Positions 36,838 to 45,985 are shown, counted from the first letter of the stretch. The stretch: 64,000 bases of DNA from Acidobacteriota bacterium (GCA_003225175.1 QIBA01000038.1:1-64000); one strand, 5' to 3'. Numbers and translations: made by a program. The notes: generated from the letters alone by a model not told the origin.

Positions 36838-37532
36838 CCCAGTGGCGTAAGTCCTGGGTGGAATCCCATTTCGATGAATTGTGGCACAGCCGCCCTCGGC
36901 TGTGGCTCTTGACTCTTGTTGCTTGGCCCTTACTCTCTCCACAGCCATCGATAATCTTCAGGGTATTTGCACAAGCCAGCATCGATCGGGTTCGTAAGGA
37001 TATAGAAGCGTCTGTTGTTCATCTCCTCGTCAGATTCGATTACGTGATCAAAGGACTCATCCTGCCAAAGATGGCCGCTCCGCGCGAGCAATTTGTTGAT
37101 GCTGTGAGCTGAAGGTCCTTTGATTCCGTTCATGATTTTTGCAAGACGAAAAGATTGACCGTCTTTATCTCGTAAAGGCGTGAATAACAAGTGCACATGC
37201 GTGGGCATGATCACAAAAGAGTGCATGTGAACCAGCACCATGTGATCGTGCAAGCAGTGCTGGTACGCGAGATCTCGCGCTTCAGGAGGAAGGACGAAAT
37301 CTTCGTAGGTGCGGAACGTGACGAAAACCGGAGTGTCGTCTACCTGGAAGTGTGGCAGGTTTCGGCGGTACATGAAATGTACAAGACTGCCACAGGGCAG
37401 CGCACTGTGCACTGGAATCCACAGCGTGACTCGCCGGCGGCTTGAGAAACAAAAGTCAAAAGCCACAGCCGAGGGCGGCTGTGCCACAATTCATCAAAAT
37501 GGGATTCCACTCAGGGCTCACGGCACTGGGAC
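36838..37532. mobile_element. RAYT element with ~80-bp terminal inverted repeats
   Basis: The left end (about 36838-36918) and right end (about 37450-37532) are inverted copies over roughly 80 bases with fewer than ten differences. The central TGGAATCCCATTT, GATGAATTGTGGCACAGCC and GCCCTCGGCTGTGGCT words are shared almost exactly. Each end contains a REP palindrome (GCCACAGCC...GGCTGTG). A transposase gene lies between them. The shared ends indicate that the unit itself may have moved or that the ends are paired REPs serving the RAYT. Confidence 0.75.
36930..37373 (-). CDS. REP-associated tyrosine transposase (RAYT), family 1
   Basis: A 147-residue Y1/HUH-superfamily transposase (IS200-like, Transposase_17). 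The metal-binding HUH motif is Pro-Thr-His-Val-His-Leu-Leu near residue 76. The C-terminal part has Arg-Phe-Tyr-Ile-Leu-Thr-Asn-Pro, where the Tyr fits the nucleophile. Start ATG 37373 was chosen because codons before it translate the terminal repeat. RAYTs nick and join single-stranded DNA at REP sequences. This one has REP palindromes on both sides. Confidence 0.85.
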   Translation of the reverse strand: MYRRNLPHFQVDDTPVFVTFRTYEDFVLPPEARDLAYQHCLHDHMVLVHMHSFVIMPTHVHLLFTPLRDKDGQSFRLAKIMNGIKGPSAHSINKLLARSGHLWQDESFDHVIESDEEMNNRRFYILTNPIDAGLCKYPEDYRWLWRE

Positions 37533-37594
37533 TACCCGAGTTCCGCGCTTCGCGCTCACTTATCGGCTCCGCTGGTCTTCGGTCTGTCCTAAAT

Positions 37595-40500
37595 TTATCG
37601 TCCTCCACTTACTTGCGTCTGAGGCCGCTCTCCATGCAACGCGATCGCCGGTCCGGCGTACAGCGTGTTGGCTCCGGTATCTGCCGCCATCTTGTTGAAT
37701 TTGCCAACGTCATCTGACAACAGGGCATTGAAGCTGCGCACTTGCTCGTCTACCTGACTCCGCACCGCAGCCATTTCGCTTGTCTGCTCTTCCGAAGGAG
37801 CGCGGTCGTAGTCTTCGTTGATGCGAGAGAGCAGGCGCTGCATGCGGTCGTTGAGTCTTGCCAGATAATGCAGGTAGTACTTGGGATCATTCTGGACTGC
37901 GGGGTTGTAGACCGCTTCCTGCCACTTGCTCAGCTTTCCATCGAGCTGTTGGGCGCTGTCGAGGAGCTTGGCGTAGCGATCGCCATCCTGGCGCTCGGGG
38001 CCGCCGAGGACCGTTCTCATTGATTTGATTTGCGCTCGCAGTTCTCCGTTCCGATTCAGGGCCTGGTTCAGCGCTGAGAGTTGGTCGCGCACTTCGAGCG
38101 CGGCACGGAGTTGCGCCTGGGCTGCCTGCTGATCGAATGGGAAGCGTGGATCAGGACCGACTTCTACATTGCGTGACTCGGTGTGCCCATTCGCGGTGAG
38201 CGTGACTTTGTACGTGCCCGGCAGCGCCGTTGGTCCGCCGGCGCGGCGGAAGCCTTCTTCGCCGCCGCTCTCGGTGGCGCCTTCATTCTCGCTTTCACCG
38301 CGCCCGGTGCGCAGCGAGGTCGGCGGATCCAAGCGCAGATCCCAGGCGATGCGATTCACGCCCGCGCGGGCTGGGCCGTGCAGAGTGCGGACTGTTTGGC
38401 CATCTGGCCCTGTAATCACGATTTTGACCGGCGGCATCGTGGGCTGGCTGTCGGCACTCTTCCGGCTCTCGATCGATTGCTTCAGGTAGTAGTTGATCAG
38501 AGCTCCCGCAGGACGATTTGGTGCTGAAAATCCGCCACTGCGGCCGTAACGGCTGAACATGCTCGACAGGTGCGCGGGCGTTACTTCGAAGAGGTGCAGG
38601 TCGGCGTTTTGCACTTCTGCCGTCAATTGCTCGAGAGGACTGATGTCGTCGAGAACGAACAATCCTCTGCCATGCGTGCCGATCACAAGGTCGTGCTTCC
38701 GCTTTTCAAACTTCAGGTCATAGACCGGAGTCGCCGGGAAACCGCTCTTCAGGGCAGTCCAATGCTCGCCTTCGTCTACGGAGTAGTAAAGTCCCGTTTC
38801 GGTACCAAGGACCAGGAGGCCGCGCCGGTTCGGGTCCTCGCGCACGACATGGGCTGCCTGACTCGGCAGGCCGCGATTGATCGCGGTCCAGGTCTTGCCG
38901 AAATCGTGCGTTTTGAAAACATAAGGCCGGTGATCGTCCACCTCGTGGAAATCGACAGCGACGTAGGCTGTTCCGGCGGTAGCAGGTGACGCCTCGATCT
39001 GCCGGATTCGTCCCCACTGCGGCAGCTGCGCGATATTGCTCGCGACGTTCGACCAGTGCTGTCCTCCATCCTGCGTGACTTGAATGTTGCCGTCGTCAGT
39101 GCCGACCCAGATCACTTTTGCATCCAGCGGCGAAAGCGAGATCGCCAGGATCGTGTCGTAGTTCTCGGCGCTGCTGAGGTCTTTGAGAATGTCGCCGCCA
39201 GTGACAACCTGCTTTGACTTGTCGTTGCGCGTGAGGTCGGGACTGATCGGCGTCCAGTGCTCGCCGGCATCAGTGGAGTGGAACAGTACGTTAGCCCCGA
39301 GGTACACATCTTTGTCGTTCGCAGGTGAGACCGCGATGGGCGCAGTCCAGTTGAAGCGGTACTTTAGTTCGGAAATGGGCATATCGCCCTGATTGTGCAG
39401 ATAGGGACGAATATGCCGCTGCTGTCCGGCTTCGCGGTCGAGTACTTCGATTTCGCCATCCTGCGAGTCGGAGTAGATCAACTTCGACGCAGTCAGGCCA
39501 GGAACGACGTATTGACCATCCCCGCCGACCGTAGTCCACCATTCGTTATTGGCAATCGGACCGCGCGCGAGCGTGTGTGATGGTCCACACCATCCACTGT
39601 TGTCCTGCAGGCCGCCGCAGATGGTGTAGGGCACGCGATCGTCGAGGGCTATGCTGTAAAACTGTTCGATCGGGAGCGAATCGCGAAATTGCCAGGTTTG
39701 GCCGCCGTTCCAGGAGGTGTAGACGCCGCCATCGTTGCCTTCGATCAGGCGATTGGGATCACGCGGATCGATCCACAATGCGTGATGATCCGGATGTACG
39801 CCGCGGCTGATGATGCGCGCGGTCTTGCCCCCGTCGTTGGAAAGCACGACGTCGAACGAGAGGAAATAGATCTTGTTCTCGTCATTGGGCGCAACCAAGA
39901 GATGCCCGAAATAGAACGGACGCGCGTTCAGCAGGTAGTTGTCGCTGACCTTTGTCCAATGCTCGCCGTAGTCGGCGGAATCCCACAGCACTCCTTCTTT
40001 CGATTCGACCAACGCATACACATGCTTGGGATTGCTGGGTGCAACCGCCAACCCAATTCGTCCGAGCGGCGGCTTGGGTAAGCCACCACTCAGCTTCTGC
40101 CATGTCTCGCCGCCGTCGCTCGAGCGGTAGAGTCCGCTGCTGTTTCCGCCGCTGATCATCATCCAGGGATAGCGCTGCGCCTGCCACATGCCCGCGTACA
40201 GGATCATCGGATTGGCAGGATCCATGACCAAATCGCTGGCGCCGGTCTTGTCGTCGATGTACAGGACTTTTTTCCACGTGCGACCGCCGTCGGTGCTGCG
40301 GAAGACTCCGCGCTCGGCGTTGGGAGCCCATGCATGTCCGAAGGCAGCGACGAAGACCACTTCGGGATTCGCGGGGCTCACGATAATGGTCGCAATCTGC
40401 CCGACATCCTGAAGCCCCATCGAACGCCAGCTGGCGCCCGCATCGGGAGAGAAGAACACACCACCTCCGGGTGAGATGTCATTGCGCAGATTCGCCTCGC

Positions 40501-40873
40501 CTGTTCCCACCCAAACCAGATTGGGATTGCTTGGAGCGATCGCCATAGCGCCCACCGAGGGCACCGGGACCTGGCTTGAGACATACCTCCATGTCGTCGC
40601 ACCGTCTTCTGACTTGAACACTCCACCCGCCGCAGAGCCGGCATAGTAGATCTCAGGATGGTTCGGCACGCCGACCACGGCAGTAATGCGTCCGCCAGCG
40701 ACGGCGGGGCCGAGGTTGCGGAATTGAAGGTTGTTCAGATACTCGTTCTGGGTTGCAGATGGCGCCGTGCTTTGAGAGAACGCGCTCTTGCCGGTTGCGA
40801 CCTGTGCGGCTGCGCCAAAACTGAAGATGATCAACGCTGTGAGTGCGAGGCGAAGAAGGATTTGGGTGCGCAT
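37595..40873 (-). CDS. Large secreted BNR/VPS10-like beta-propeller protein
   Basis: A 1092-residue exported protein with an N-terminal signal peptide (about 1-27). Residues 45-740 contain at least ten Asp-Gly-Gly-x-Thr-Trp or Asp-x-Gly-x-x-Trp Asp-box motifs of BNR/sortilin-type propellers. A C-terminal region follows with a Pro-rich spacer, a beta domain and helical segments (about 930-1060). Similar proteins are annotated as glycosyl hydrolase BNR-repeat or photosystem-II-stability-like but rarely have proven activity. A surface-binding or glycan-related role is possible. It is expressed alone. Confidence 0.85.
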   Translation of the reverse strand: MRTQILLRLALTALIIFSFGAAAQVATGKSAFSQSTAPSATQNEYLNNLQFRNLGPAVAGGRITAVVGVPNHPEIYYAGSAAGGVFKSEDGATTWRYVSSQVPVPSVGAMAIAPSNPNLVWVGTGEANLRNDISPGGGVFFSPDAGASWRSMGLQDVGQIATIIVSPANPEVVFVAAFGHAWAPNAERGVFRSTDGGRTWKKVLYIDDKTGASDLVMDPANPMILYAGMWQAQRYPWMMISGGNSSGLYRSSDGGETWQKLSGGLPKPPLGRIGLAVAPSNPKHVYALVESKEGVLWDSADYGEHWTKVSDNYLLNARPFYFGHLLVAPNDENKIYFLSFDVVLSNDGGKTARIISRGVHPDHHALWIDPRDPNRLIEGNDGGVYTSWNGGQTWQFRDSLPIEQFYSIALDDRVPYTICGGLQDNSGWCGPSHTLARGPIANNEWWTTVGGDGQYVVPGLTASKLIYSDSQDGEIEVLDREAGQQRHIRPYLHNQGDMPISELKYRFNWTAPIAVSPANDKDVYLGANVLFHSTDAGEHWTPISPDLTRNDKSKQVVTGGDILKDLSSAENYDTILAISLSPLDAKVIWVGTDDGNIQVTQDGGQHWSNVASNIAQLPQWGRIRQIEASPATAGTAYVAVDFHEVDDHRPYVFKTHDFGKTWTAINRGLPSQAAHVVREDPNRRGLLVLGTETGLYYSVDEGEHWTALKSGFPATPVYDLKFEKRKHDLVIGTHGRGLFVLDDISPLEQLTAEVQNADLHLFEVTPAHLSSMFSRYGRSGGFSAPNRPAGALINYYLKQSIESRKSADSQPTMPPVKIVITGPDGQTVRTLHGPARAGVNRIAWDLRLDPPTSLRTGRGESENEGATESGGEEGFRRAGGPTALPGTYKVTLTANGHTESRNVEVGPDPRFPFDQQAAQAQLRAALEVRDQLSALNQALNRNGELRAQIKSMRTVLGGPERQDGDRYAKLLDSAQQLDGKLSKWQEAVYNPAVQNDPKYYLHYLARLNDRMQRLLSRINEDYDRAPSEEQTSEMAAVRSQVDEQVRSFNALLSDDVGKFNKMAADTGANTLYAGPAIALHGERPQTQVSGGR

Positions 40874-40995
40874 AATGCTCCTGCCGAATGCGCGATGCTG
40901 GGTTCATCGTGCGGCAAGAGTATAGTCCGAGGCTTCATTTCGTCGCGAGTCAGGGGGCTGGCCTGCGAAGAGAGTGGAATTCAGCTTTTTGTCAT

Positions 40996-41084
40996 TGGTG
41001 CCGGGAGGGGGGGTCGAACCCCCACGAGGGGTAAACCTCGGCGGATTTTGAGTCCGCTGCGTCTGCCAGTTCCGCCATCCCGGC
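40996..41084 (-). tRNA. tRNA-Leu (anticodon CAA)
   Basis: Read on the minus strand, acceptor GCCGGGA (41084-41078) pairs with TCCCGGC, followed by discriminator A and an encoded CCA (40998-40996). The anticodon stem GCGGA/TCCGC encloses CTCAAAA, giving anticodon CAA for UUG codons. A long variable arm and GGTTCGACC T-loop are present, as expected for a class II tRNA. Confidence 0.95.
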
Positions 41085-41346
41085 TTTAGGTGGGCACAAT
41101 CAGGTTAGCATGCGGCGAGGAGTTCGCTGAAATGCGACACTGCTCTGACCCGGGAAAAACGCTCAAGAGAGCGACAATTTTCAGACTGCCATGCCTCGCG
41201 CTCTTGCGCGGGGGATTTGCTGTTCGGTGACTCAGAAACAGCAGGTTCCCCACTCCGCACTGGAATTATTCACACTTGAGACAGCTTCGCTGCGGAGTGA
41301 GGATGACAGCGTTTTGGCAAAGCAGAGTCCAAGGTCGAAGCGAACG

Positions 41347-41910
41347 TTAACGCGAATCAGCAGCCACGATCACGAATTCGATCTTCAGTTCGTCTTTTGC
41401 CTTAACCGTGCCTCCGGCGGCGCTCACCGGCTTAATGCCGAATTGGGACTGCCTGATGACGGCTTGTCCGGCGTAAGCGTTATTTCCAACGTGAACGTCC
41501 GCGGTCACCGGATTGGTTTTCCCATGCAGGCTCAGATTGCCTGCCACCGACCACGTACCCTCAGCGATTTTTCTGATCGCGGTGGACTCGAAGCGGATCT
41601 GTGGAAAGGTTGCGATCTCAAGAACCTTCTCCTGCATGTCTTTCTGAACAGCAGCCTGATCCTTTTCGGGAAGCACTTGCATCTTCGCCGTCTCCACGCG
41701 AAACCAAACGCGGCCGACGCCGGAGTCGTCGAATGCTCCCTCCGCAATCGGAGCGCTGACTTCATGTTCGTGGCCTGCAGCCGAAAACAGGCCACTCTTG
41801 CCGACGTGAATCGTGATCTTGCTGCGCGCCGTGTCGATAGCATGATCTTTGCCGAGAAGAGCAGGAGAAAAGAGCAGCATTAACACAATGGCAATAAAGG
41901 TCTTGTGCAT
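41347..41910 (-). CDS. YceI family lipid-binding-like protein
   Basis: A 187-residue exported protein with a signal peptide (about 1-20) and a YceI-type lipocalin-like beta barrel. The domain has Phe-Ser-Ala-Ala-Gly-His near 42, the Phe-Pro-Gln-Ile-Arg-Phe-Glu-Ser block near 103-110 and Leu-Ser-Leu-His-Gly near 127. YceI proteins bind polyisoprenoid-like lipids in the periplasm. ATG 41910 gives the best signal peptide. Confidence 0.88.
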   Translation of the reverse strand: MHKTFIAIVLMLLFSPALLGKDHAIDTARSKITIHVGKSGLFSAAGHEHEVSAPIAEGAFDDSGVGRVWFRVETAKMQVLPEKDQAAVQKDMQEKVLEIATFPQIRFESTAIRKIAEGTWSVAGNLSLHGKTNPVTADVHVGNNAYAGQAVIRQSQFGIKPVSAAGGTVKAKDELKIEFVIVAADSR

Positions 41911-42040
41911 GGGACTTCGACTCCTGTCATTTAACTCACCGTACATCGTACATTCGTGTTACGCGGACGCAACTTTCACACCGGCGTAGCGTTTCACTCA
42001 CAAGTAGAGTTCAGCAGAGTTGAGCTCTTCGAGGAGAGAC

Positions 42041-42694
42041 ATGGGTAACTTTAGATTAGAAGCGGCGGCCACCAGCATCCTGGCCAGCCTGCTCGTATTC
42101 GGCAGTGCTGCAAGCGCACAATCTACAGGCACTTCAGCAACGACTCCCACCCCAGCTAATCAATCCGATATCAAGAGCGATCGTCGCGATCTGCGCCATG
42201 ACAAGCGCGATGTTCGCCAGGACCGCCGGGATATCGCAAACGACAAACAAGACATCCGCGGCGACCGCAAGGACGTGCGGCAAGACCAGAAGGACATCAA
42301 CCAGGACCGGCATGACCGCAATCAGGACGTTCGCGAACTGAATGCAGATCGCCGCGACCGCAACAAGGACGAAGGCCAGCTGGACAAGGCGCAAGCCAAG
42401 TACCGCAGGGACCTCAAGAGTGGCGACACGGACGATCTGGCGAAGGACAAGGCCAGAATCGCGAAGGATCGCGGCGAGCTCAAAGAAGACAACAAGGAGA
42501 TTGCCGGCGAGAAGCGCGACATTCGTCACGATCAGGCCGACATCAATCATGACAAGGCCGACATCCACAACGATCGCAAGGACTTGCGGAGCGACTACCG
42601 CGGCGTCCATCACGATCGCAAGGACGTCAAGGCGGACAAGAAGGACATCCGCCACGATCGCCGGGATCTGAGACGGGACAAGCGCGGCAAGTAG
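42041..42694 (+). CDS. Exported Asp/Arg-rich heptad-repeat protein
   Basis: A 217-residue protein with a signal peptide (about 1-27), a short Thr/Pro linker, and then almost nothing but charged heptads of the form Asp-(Ile/Leu/Val)-x-x-Asp-(Arg/Lys/Gln)-(Arg/Lys/Gln). Ten heptads run from residue 43 to 112. A looser helical stretch of charged residues follows, then eight more heptads at 160-215. One hydrophobic residue per seven with i to i+4 opposite charges suggests a stable single helix or a very long coiled coil. The RBS GAGGAGAG precedes ATG 42041, and a terminator follows. I do not recognise a family. Confidence 0.8.
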   Translation: MGNFRLEAAATSILASLLVFGSAASAQSTGTSATTPTPANQSDIKSDRRDLRHDKRDVRQDRRDIANDKQDIRGDRKDVRQDQKDINQDRHDRNQDVRELNADRRDRNKDEGQLDKAQAKYRRDLKSGDTDDLAKDKARIAKDRGELKEDNKEIAGEKRDIRHDQADINHDKADIHNDRKDLRSDYRGVHHDRKDVKADKKDIRHDRRDLRRDKRGK

Positions 42695-42710
42695 ATGAGA
42701 TTTTGCTCAA

Positions 42711-42739
42711 TCGCGAGCCTTCGGGTTCGCGATTTTTTT
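42711..42739 (+). terminator. Intrinsic terminator with UUCG loop
   Basis: TCGCGAGCC-TTCG-GGTTCGCGA followed by TTTTTTT lies 17 bases after the heptad-protein stop. It may also serve alr, which ends convergently at 42813. Confidence 0.85.
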
Positions 42740-42812
42740 GTCCGATCAGGTAAACGAGTCCAGGGCCGATGGGAATCAATTTGCGATGGAGGGCCGCCGC
42801 CGGTCCCGCAAG

Positions 42813-43973
42813 TCATGACAAATAGCTTCGCGGTACTCGCTTGCTGATATTGCAGAGAACTTCGTACGCGATGGTTTGCGTAGTTGCAGCCAAGTCGGCC
42901 GCGGAGAGCTTGCTCCCATTCTGCTCACCGATCAGCAGGACTTCATCGCCAATCTGAGCGGTAGGAATTTTCGTTACGTCGATGGTCGTCACATCCATGG
43001 AAACCTTGCCAACGATCGCAGCGAACTCGCCCCGTATAAGAACGCGGCCTTGGTTTGAAAGCGCGCGATTCAGGCCGTCACCATAGCCAACCGCCAAGGT
43101 AGCAATGCGCGACGCCGCGCCGGCTACGAAGGTGAGGTTATATCCAACTCCCTGGCCAGCTTCGATGTCGCGGATGTCGATGATGCGAGTCTTCCAGGAG
43201 AGCACTGGCTTCACCGAAGGTCGTTCCGTTTCGGAAACGGCGCCAGCAGCGGTGACGAAAGGCAAATAGTAGCCATATAGAGAGATTCCCGGCCGAACCA
43301 GCGCTGTCGACTGGTTCAGGTGCTGCCATGACTCCCTGCGAACAACGATGGCGGCGCTATTGGCGAGATGTAAACACGCAGGTCGGATGTGCGCCGCAGC
43401 GAGTTGCTCGAGAGCCCGCTTGTATGCCGCCAATTGAGCCTCGACCTCAGGTGCATCGACCACCTCCGCCGACGCAAGGTGCGAATGCAGTCCTTCGATA
43501 CAGATTGATTTCGCCTTGCGTGCAGCTTCCAGCACATAACCAAGATTCGCAGCGGAAACACCCTGCCTCGCCATTCCGGTGTCGACCTCGATATGCACGG
43601 GGAATCGCTCTCTACGCAGTTTTTCTGCCGCGTTATTCGCTTCGGAGATCTGCTCGGCACTCCACACTGCCGGCGTGAGGCTGTGCTCAACCACCGCTTC
43701 TCCTTCTCCGCGCCAGATTCCACTCATGAGAAGGATGCGTCCGGCGATGCCTGCACGCCGCAGCTCAATACCCTCGTCCGCCGATGTGACTCCGAACCAT
43801 GAGGCGCCCGCGACCTCTAACGCGCGAGCGCACTCGATGGCGCCATGTCCATAAGCGTCACACTTCACAACCGCACAAACCGTCGCGTGCGGAGCAACGA
43901 AATCACGAATCAGTTTGTAATTGTTAACCAGAGTGGGGAGCGAGACCTCGGCCCAAGTGGGTCGCGTCGGCAT
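42813..43973 (-). CDS. alr: Alanine racemase
   Basis: A 386-residue fold-type III PLP enzyme that makes D-alanine for peptidoglycan. The PLP Lys is in Val-Val-Lys-Cys-Asp-Ala-Tyr-Gly-His-Gly near residue 38 (the usual form is Lys-Ala-Asn-Ala-Tyr-Gly). The C-terminal catalytic Tyr region is Gly-Val-Gly-Tyr-Asn near 278. Length matches the family. Together with ddl 5 kb away it supplies the D-Ala-D-Ala branch, though the two are not in one operon. Confidence 0.95.
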   Translation of the reverse strand: MPTRPTWAEVSLPTLVNNYKLIRDFVAPHATVCAVVKCDAYGHGAIECARALEVAGASWFGVTSADEGIELRRAGIAGRILLMSGIWRGEGEAVVEHSLTPAVWSAEQISEANNAAEKLRRERFPVHIEVDTGMARQGVSAANLGYVLEAARKAKSICIEGLHSHLASAEVVDAPEVEAQLAAYKRALEQLAAAHIRPACLHLANSAAIVVRRESWQHLNQSTALVRPGISLYGYYLPFVTAAGAVSETERPSVKPVLSWKTRIIDIRDIEAGQGVGYNLTFVAGAASRIATLAVGYGDGLNRALSNQGRVLIRGEFAAIVGKVSMDVTTIDVTKIPTAQIGDEVLLIGEQNGSKLSAADLAATTQTIAYEVLCNISKRVPRSYLS

Positions 43974-44002
43974 GAGTTCAGTCTAGCGGGAAAGCGACTC
44001 TG

Positions 44003-44085
44003 GGCGCGAGAAACCGGCTGTCGGCGCGAGAAACCGGCTGTCGGCACTCGGCACTCGGCTTTCGGCTCACAGCCAAAGCAACAGC
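44003..44085. repeat. Short tandem repeat (GCGCGAGAAACCGGCTGTCGG)
   Basis: Two consecutive 21-bp units are followed by a run of CTCGGCACTCGGCTTTCGGCT derivatives in the gap between alr and the S2P-like gene. The CGGCTGTCGGC and TTCGGC words also occur at 44200-44220 and 58980-59010. Confidence 0.7.
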
Positions 44086-44225
44086 AGATTCCCAGCGCCA
44101 AAATGAGACAAGAAGAACGACAGCATTTGAAGAGGAGGAATGACGGTTTTTAAAGAGAATGAGAATGACTTCGAGAATGGAGGGTTCTTAGAAACTGTTG
44201 GCTGGCCGAAAGCCGACAGCCTCTT

Positions 44226-45383
44226 TCAATCCTCATCCAGCTTCTTCAACCGGCGGCTCTCCGCCAGTAGTCCCATGTTGTGACTTAGGTTCTGAAGTGT
44301 CACGATGCCGACCAGTTTCTGCTGATCGACTACCGGGATCATGGTCAATCCTCGAATTGTGATTTTGCGGAAGGCGGTCGCGAGCGATTCGCCTTTCTGG
44401 CACACCTCGAGTACGCGGTTCATTACCGACTGCACGTAGCCATTGCCTTCTGTCCGAATGGCGTCCAGGATCTTTTGTCGCGTAATGGTGCCGACCAGGT
44501 CACCGCTACGCACGACGGGGAAGTCGTCTTGCAGAGTATGCAGTGCTTTCTCGAGGGCATCCTGCAGGGTGTCTGCCGGAGAGAGCACGGCAAAGTCGGT
44601 GAGCATGATTTCTTCCATGCGCACGCTGGAGACAACCGACTGGAACAGCATGCTGCGGTCTTCCAGATGAGCCGCGATGAAGACGCAGAAGCCCACGACG
44701 ATGGCCCAGATGTTGCCCGCGAAGAAACCCATCACGGTGAGCAGCATTGAGAAGCCTTGTCCGTAGCTGACGGACTTGCGCGTCGCTTCCTCCCAGGCGT
44801 TGGGCACGTCCTTTGCTGAGCTTTGCGCCAGCCATACTCGCAGCACGCGGCCGGCAGCCAACGGATACGCAGGAACAAGGTTCAGCAATCCCAGCAAGAC
44901 ATTGATCCAGACCAGACTGCGTGCCAAGTGTCCGGAATGAATGTAAGGCGAGACAATCAGTTTCTGCTGTGCCACCGTAACCAGAATTGCAGCGGCCATG
45001 CCGGCAACCAGCAGGTTGGCAACCGGTCCGGCCAAAGCGCTTCGTGTTTCTTGTGCGACCGTGGTGTGCGAGGTGGCGCCGTGTTCGGAGGTTTCGCCCA
45101 GCACAACGCCGCCGATGGGCAGCAAGACCAGACGCTGCAATCGATCACGCTTGCCATGCCTGAAGAGCGCGCGTGCCGTCTCCTGCACTACGACCGCCGC
45201 CAGCATCATGAAAAACAACGCCACGCCCCGAACCGGGTCCATTCCTGCCTGCTTCGTCTGTGTGACCAGCAGAGCCAGCAGCAGGAAAAACGTGAGATGC
45301 AGACGCACCTCTGTGCCAAAGAACCTGCCGACCGGAATGGACCAAGCGCGAATCAATGATTTGAAAAGTATCCTCTGAGGCAA
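44226..45383 (-). CDS. Site-2-protease-like membrane protein with CBS pair, zinc ligands missing
   Basis: A 385-residue protein with about five or six transmembrane segments in the first ~235 residues and two CBS domains after (about 255-310 and 320-375). It aligns with class III S2P (M50) proteases in layout. However, the zinc motif HExxH is replaced by Gln-Glu-Thr-Ala-Arg near residue 68, and the second motif NxxPxxPLDGGR reads Asn-Leu-Val-Pro-Ala-Tyr-Pro-Leu-Ala-Ala-Gly-Arg near 170, losing the Asp. It should therefore be proteolytically inactive. The start is TTG 45383, as no in-frame ATG fits. It is divergent from rsmD. It could be an adenosine-ligand-sensing membrane regulator (inference). 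Confidence 0.85.
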   Translation of the reverse strand: MPQRILFKSLIRAWSIPVGRFFGTEVRLHLTFFLLLALLVTQTKQAGMDPVRGVALFFMMLAAVVVQETARALFRHGKRDRLQRLVLLPIGGVVLGETSEHGATSHTTVAQETRSALAGPVANLLVAGMAAAILVTVAQQKLIVSPYIHSGHLARSLVWINVLLGLLNLVPAYPLAAGRVLRVWLAQSSAKDVPNAWEEATRKSVSYGQGFSMLLTVMGFFAGNIWAIVVGFCVFIAAHLEDRSMLFQSVVSSVRMEEIMLTDFAVLSPADTLQDALEKALHTLQDDFPVVRSGDLVGTITRQKILDAIRTEGNGYVQSVMNRVLEVCQKGESLATAFRKITIRGLTMIPVVDQQKLVGIVTLQNLSHNMGLLAESRRLKKLDED

Positions 45384-45430
45384 TTCTTCATTGTAAGAAA
45401 TGGATTCGGGTTCTGTACATTGAGGTTTCT

Positions 45431-45985
45431 ATGCGTGTCATAGCCGGGCAGTATCGCAGCCGCAGATTAATGGCACCTCCAGGCACAGATACCCGTCCGA
45501 CCTCGGACCGGCTGCGCGAAACGCTGTTCAATGTCCTCTCAGCTGGAATCCCCGAGAGCGTCTGGTTCGACCTCTTTGCCGGCTCTGGCGCTGTCGGAAT
45601 CGAAGCCTTAAGCCGCGGCGCACGCATGGTGTACTTCGTCGAGAGCGCTGCAAGGGCCGCCCAAACAATCCGTGCGAACCTTCGCAATCTGTCGATCACC
45701 GAAGGATTTGAAGTGCAGGAGCGAGAGGCGTTTCAAGCGTTGCGTGCGCTCGACGCTGCCGCGGTCGTCTGCGATTTCTGCTTTATCGATCCTCCTTATG
45801 CCGAAGAAGCAGCTTACGAGCAGAGCCTGGGCTTCCTGTCTCAATCGAGGCTGCTGACGCAGAAGAGCATCGTGATCGCAGAGCATGACAAGCACTCCGA
45901 TCTCGCGGAGCGCTATGGAGCATTGCAAAGATTTAGGCGATTGCAGCAGGGAGATGCGGTGCTGAGCTTTTACAGGCTGGGATAG
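45431..45985 (+). CDS. rsmD: 16S rRNA (guanine966-N2)-methyltransferase
   Basis: A 184-residue SAM-dependent methyltransferase. The N-terminal Arg-Val-Ile-Ala-Gly start, Arg-Pro-Thr-Ser-Asp-Arg-Leu-Arg-Glu near residue 24, SAM loop Asp-Leu-Phe-Ala-Gly-Ser-Gly-Ala-Val-Gly near 47-56 and catalytic Asp-Pro-Pro-Tyr near 120 are the RsmD signature. The ATG at 45431 fits the family start exactly. It runs divergently from the S2P-like gene, with only 47 bases between the two starts. Confidence 0.94.
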   Translation: MRVIAGQYRSRRLMAPPGTDTRPTSDRLRETLFNVLSAGIPESVWFDLFAGSGAVGIEALSRGARMVYFVESAARAAQTIRANLRNLSITEGFEVQEREAFQALRALDAAAVVCDFCFIDPPYAEEAAYEQSLGFLSQSRLLTQKSIVIAEHDKHSDLAERYGALQRFRRLQQGDAVLSFYRLG

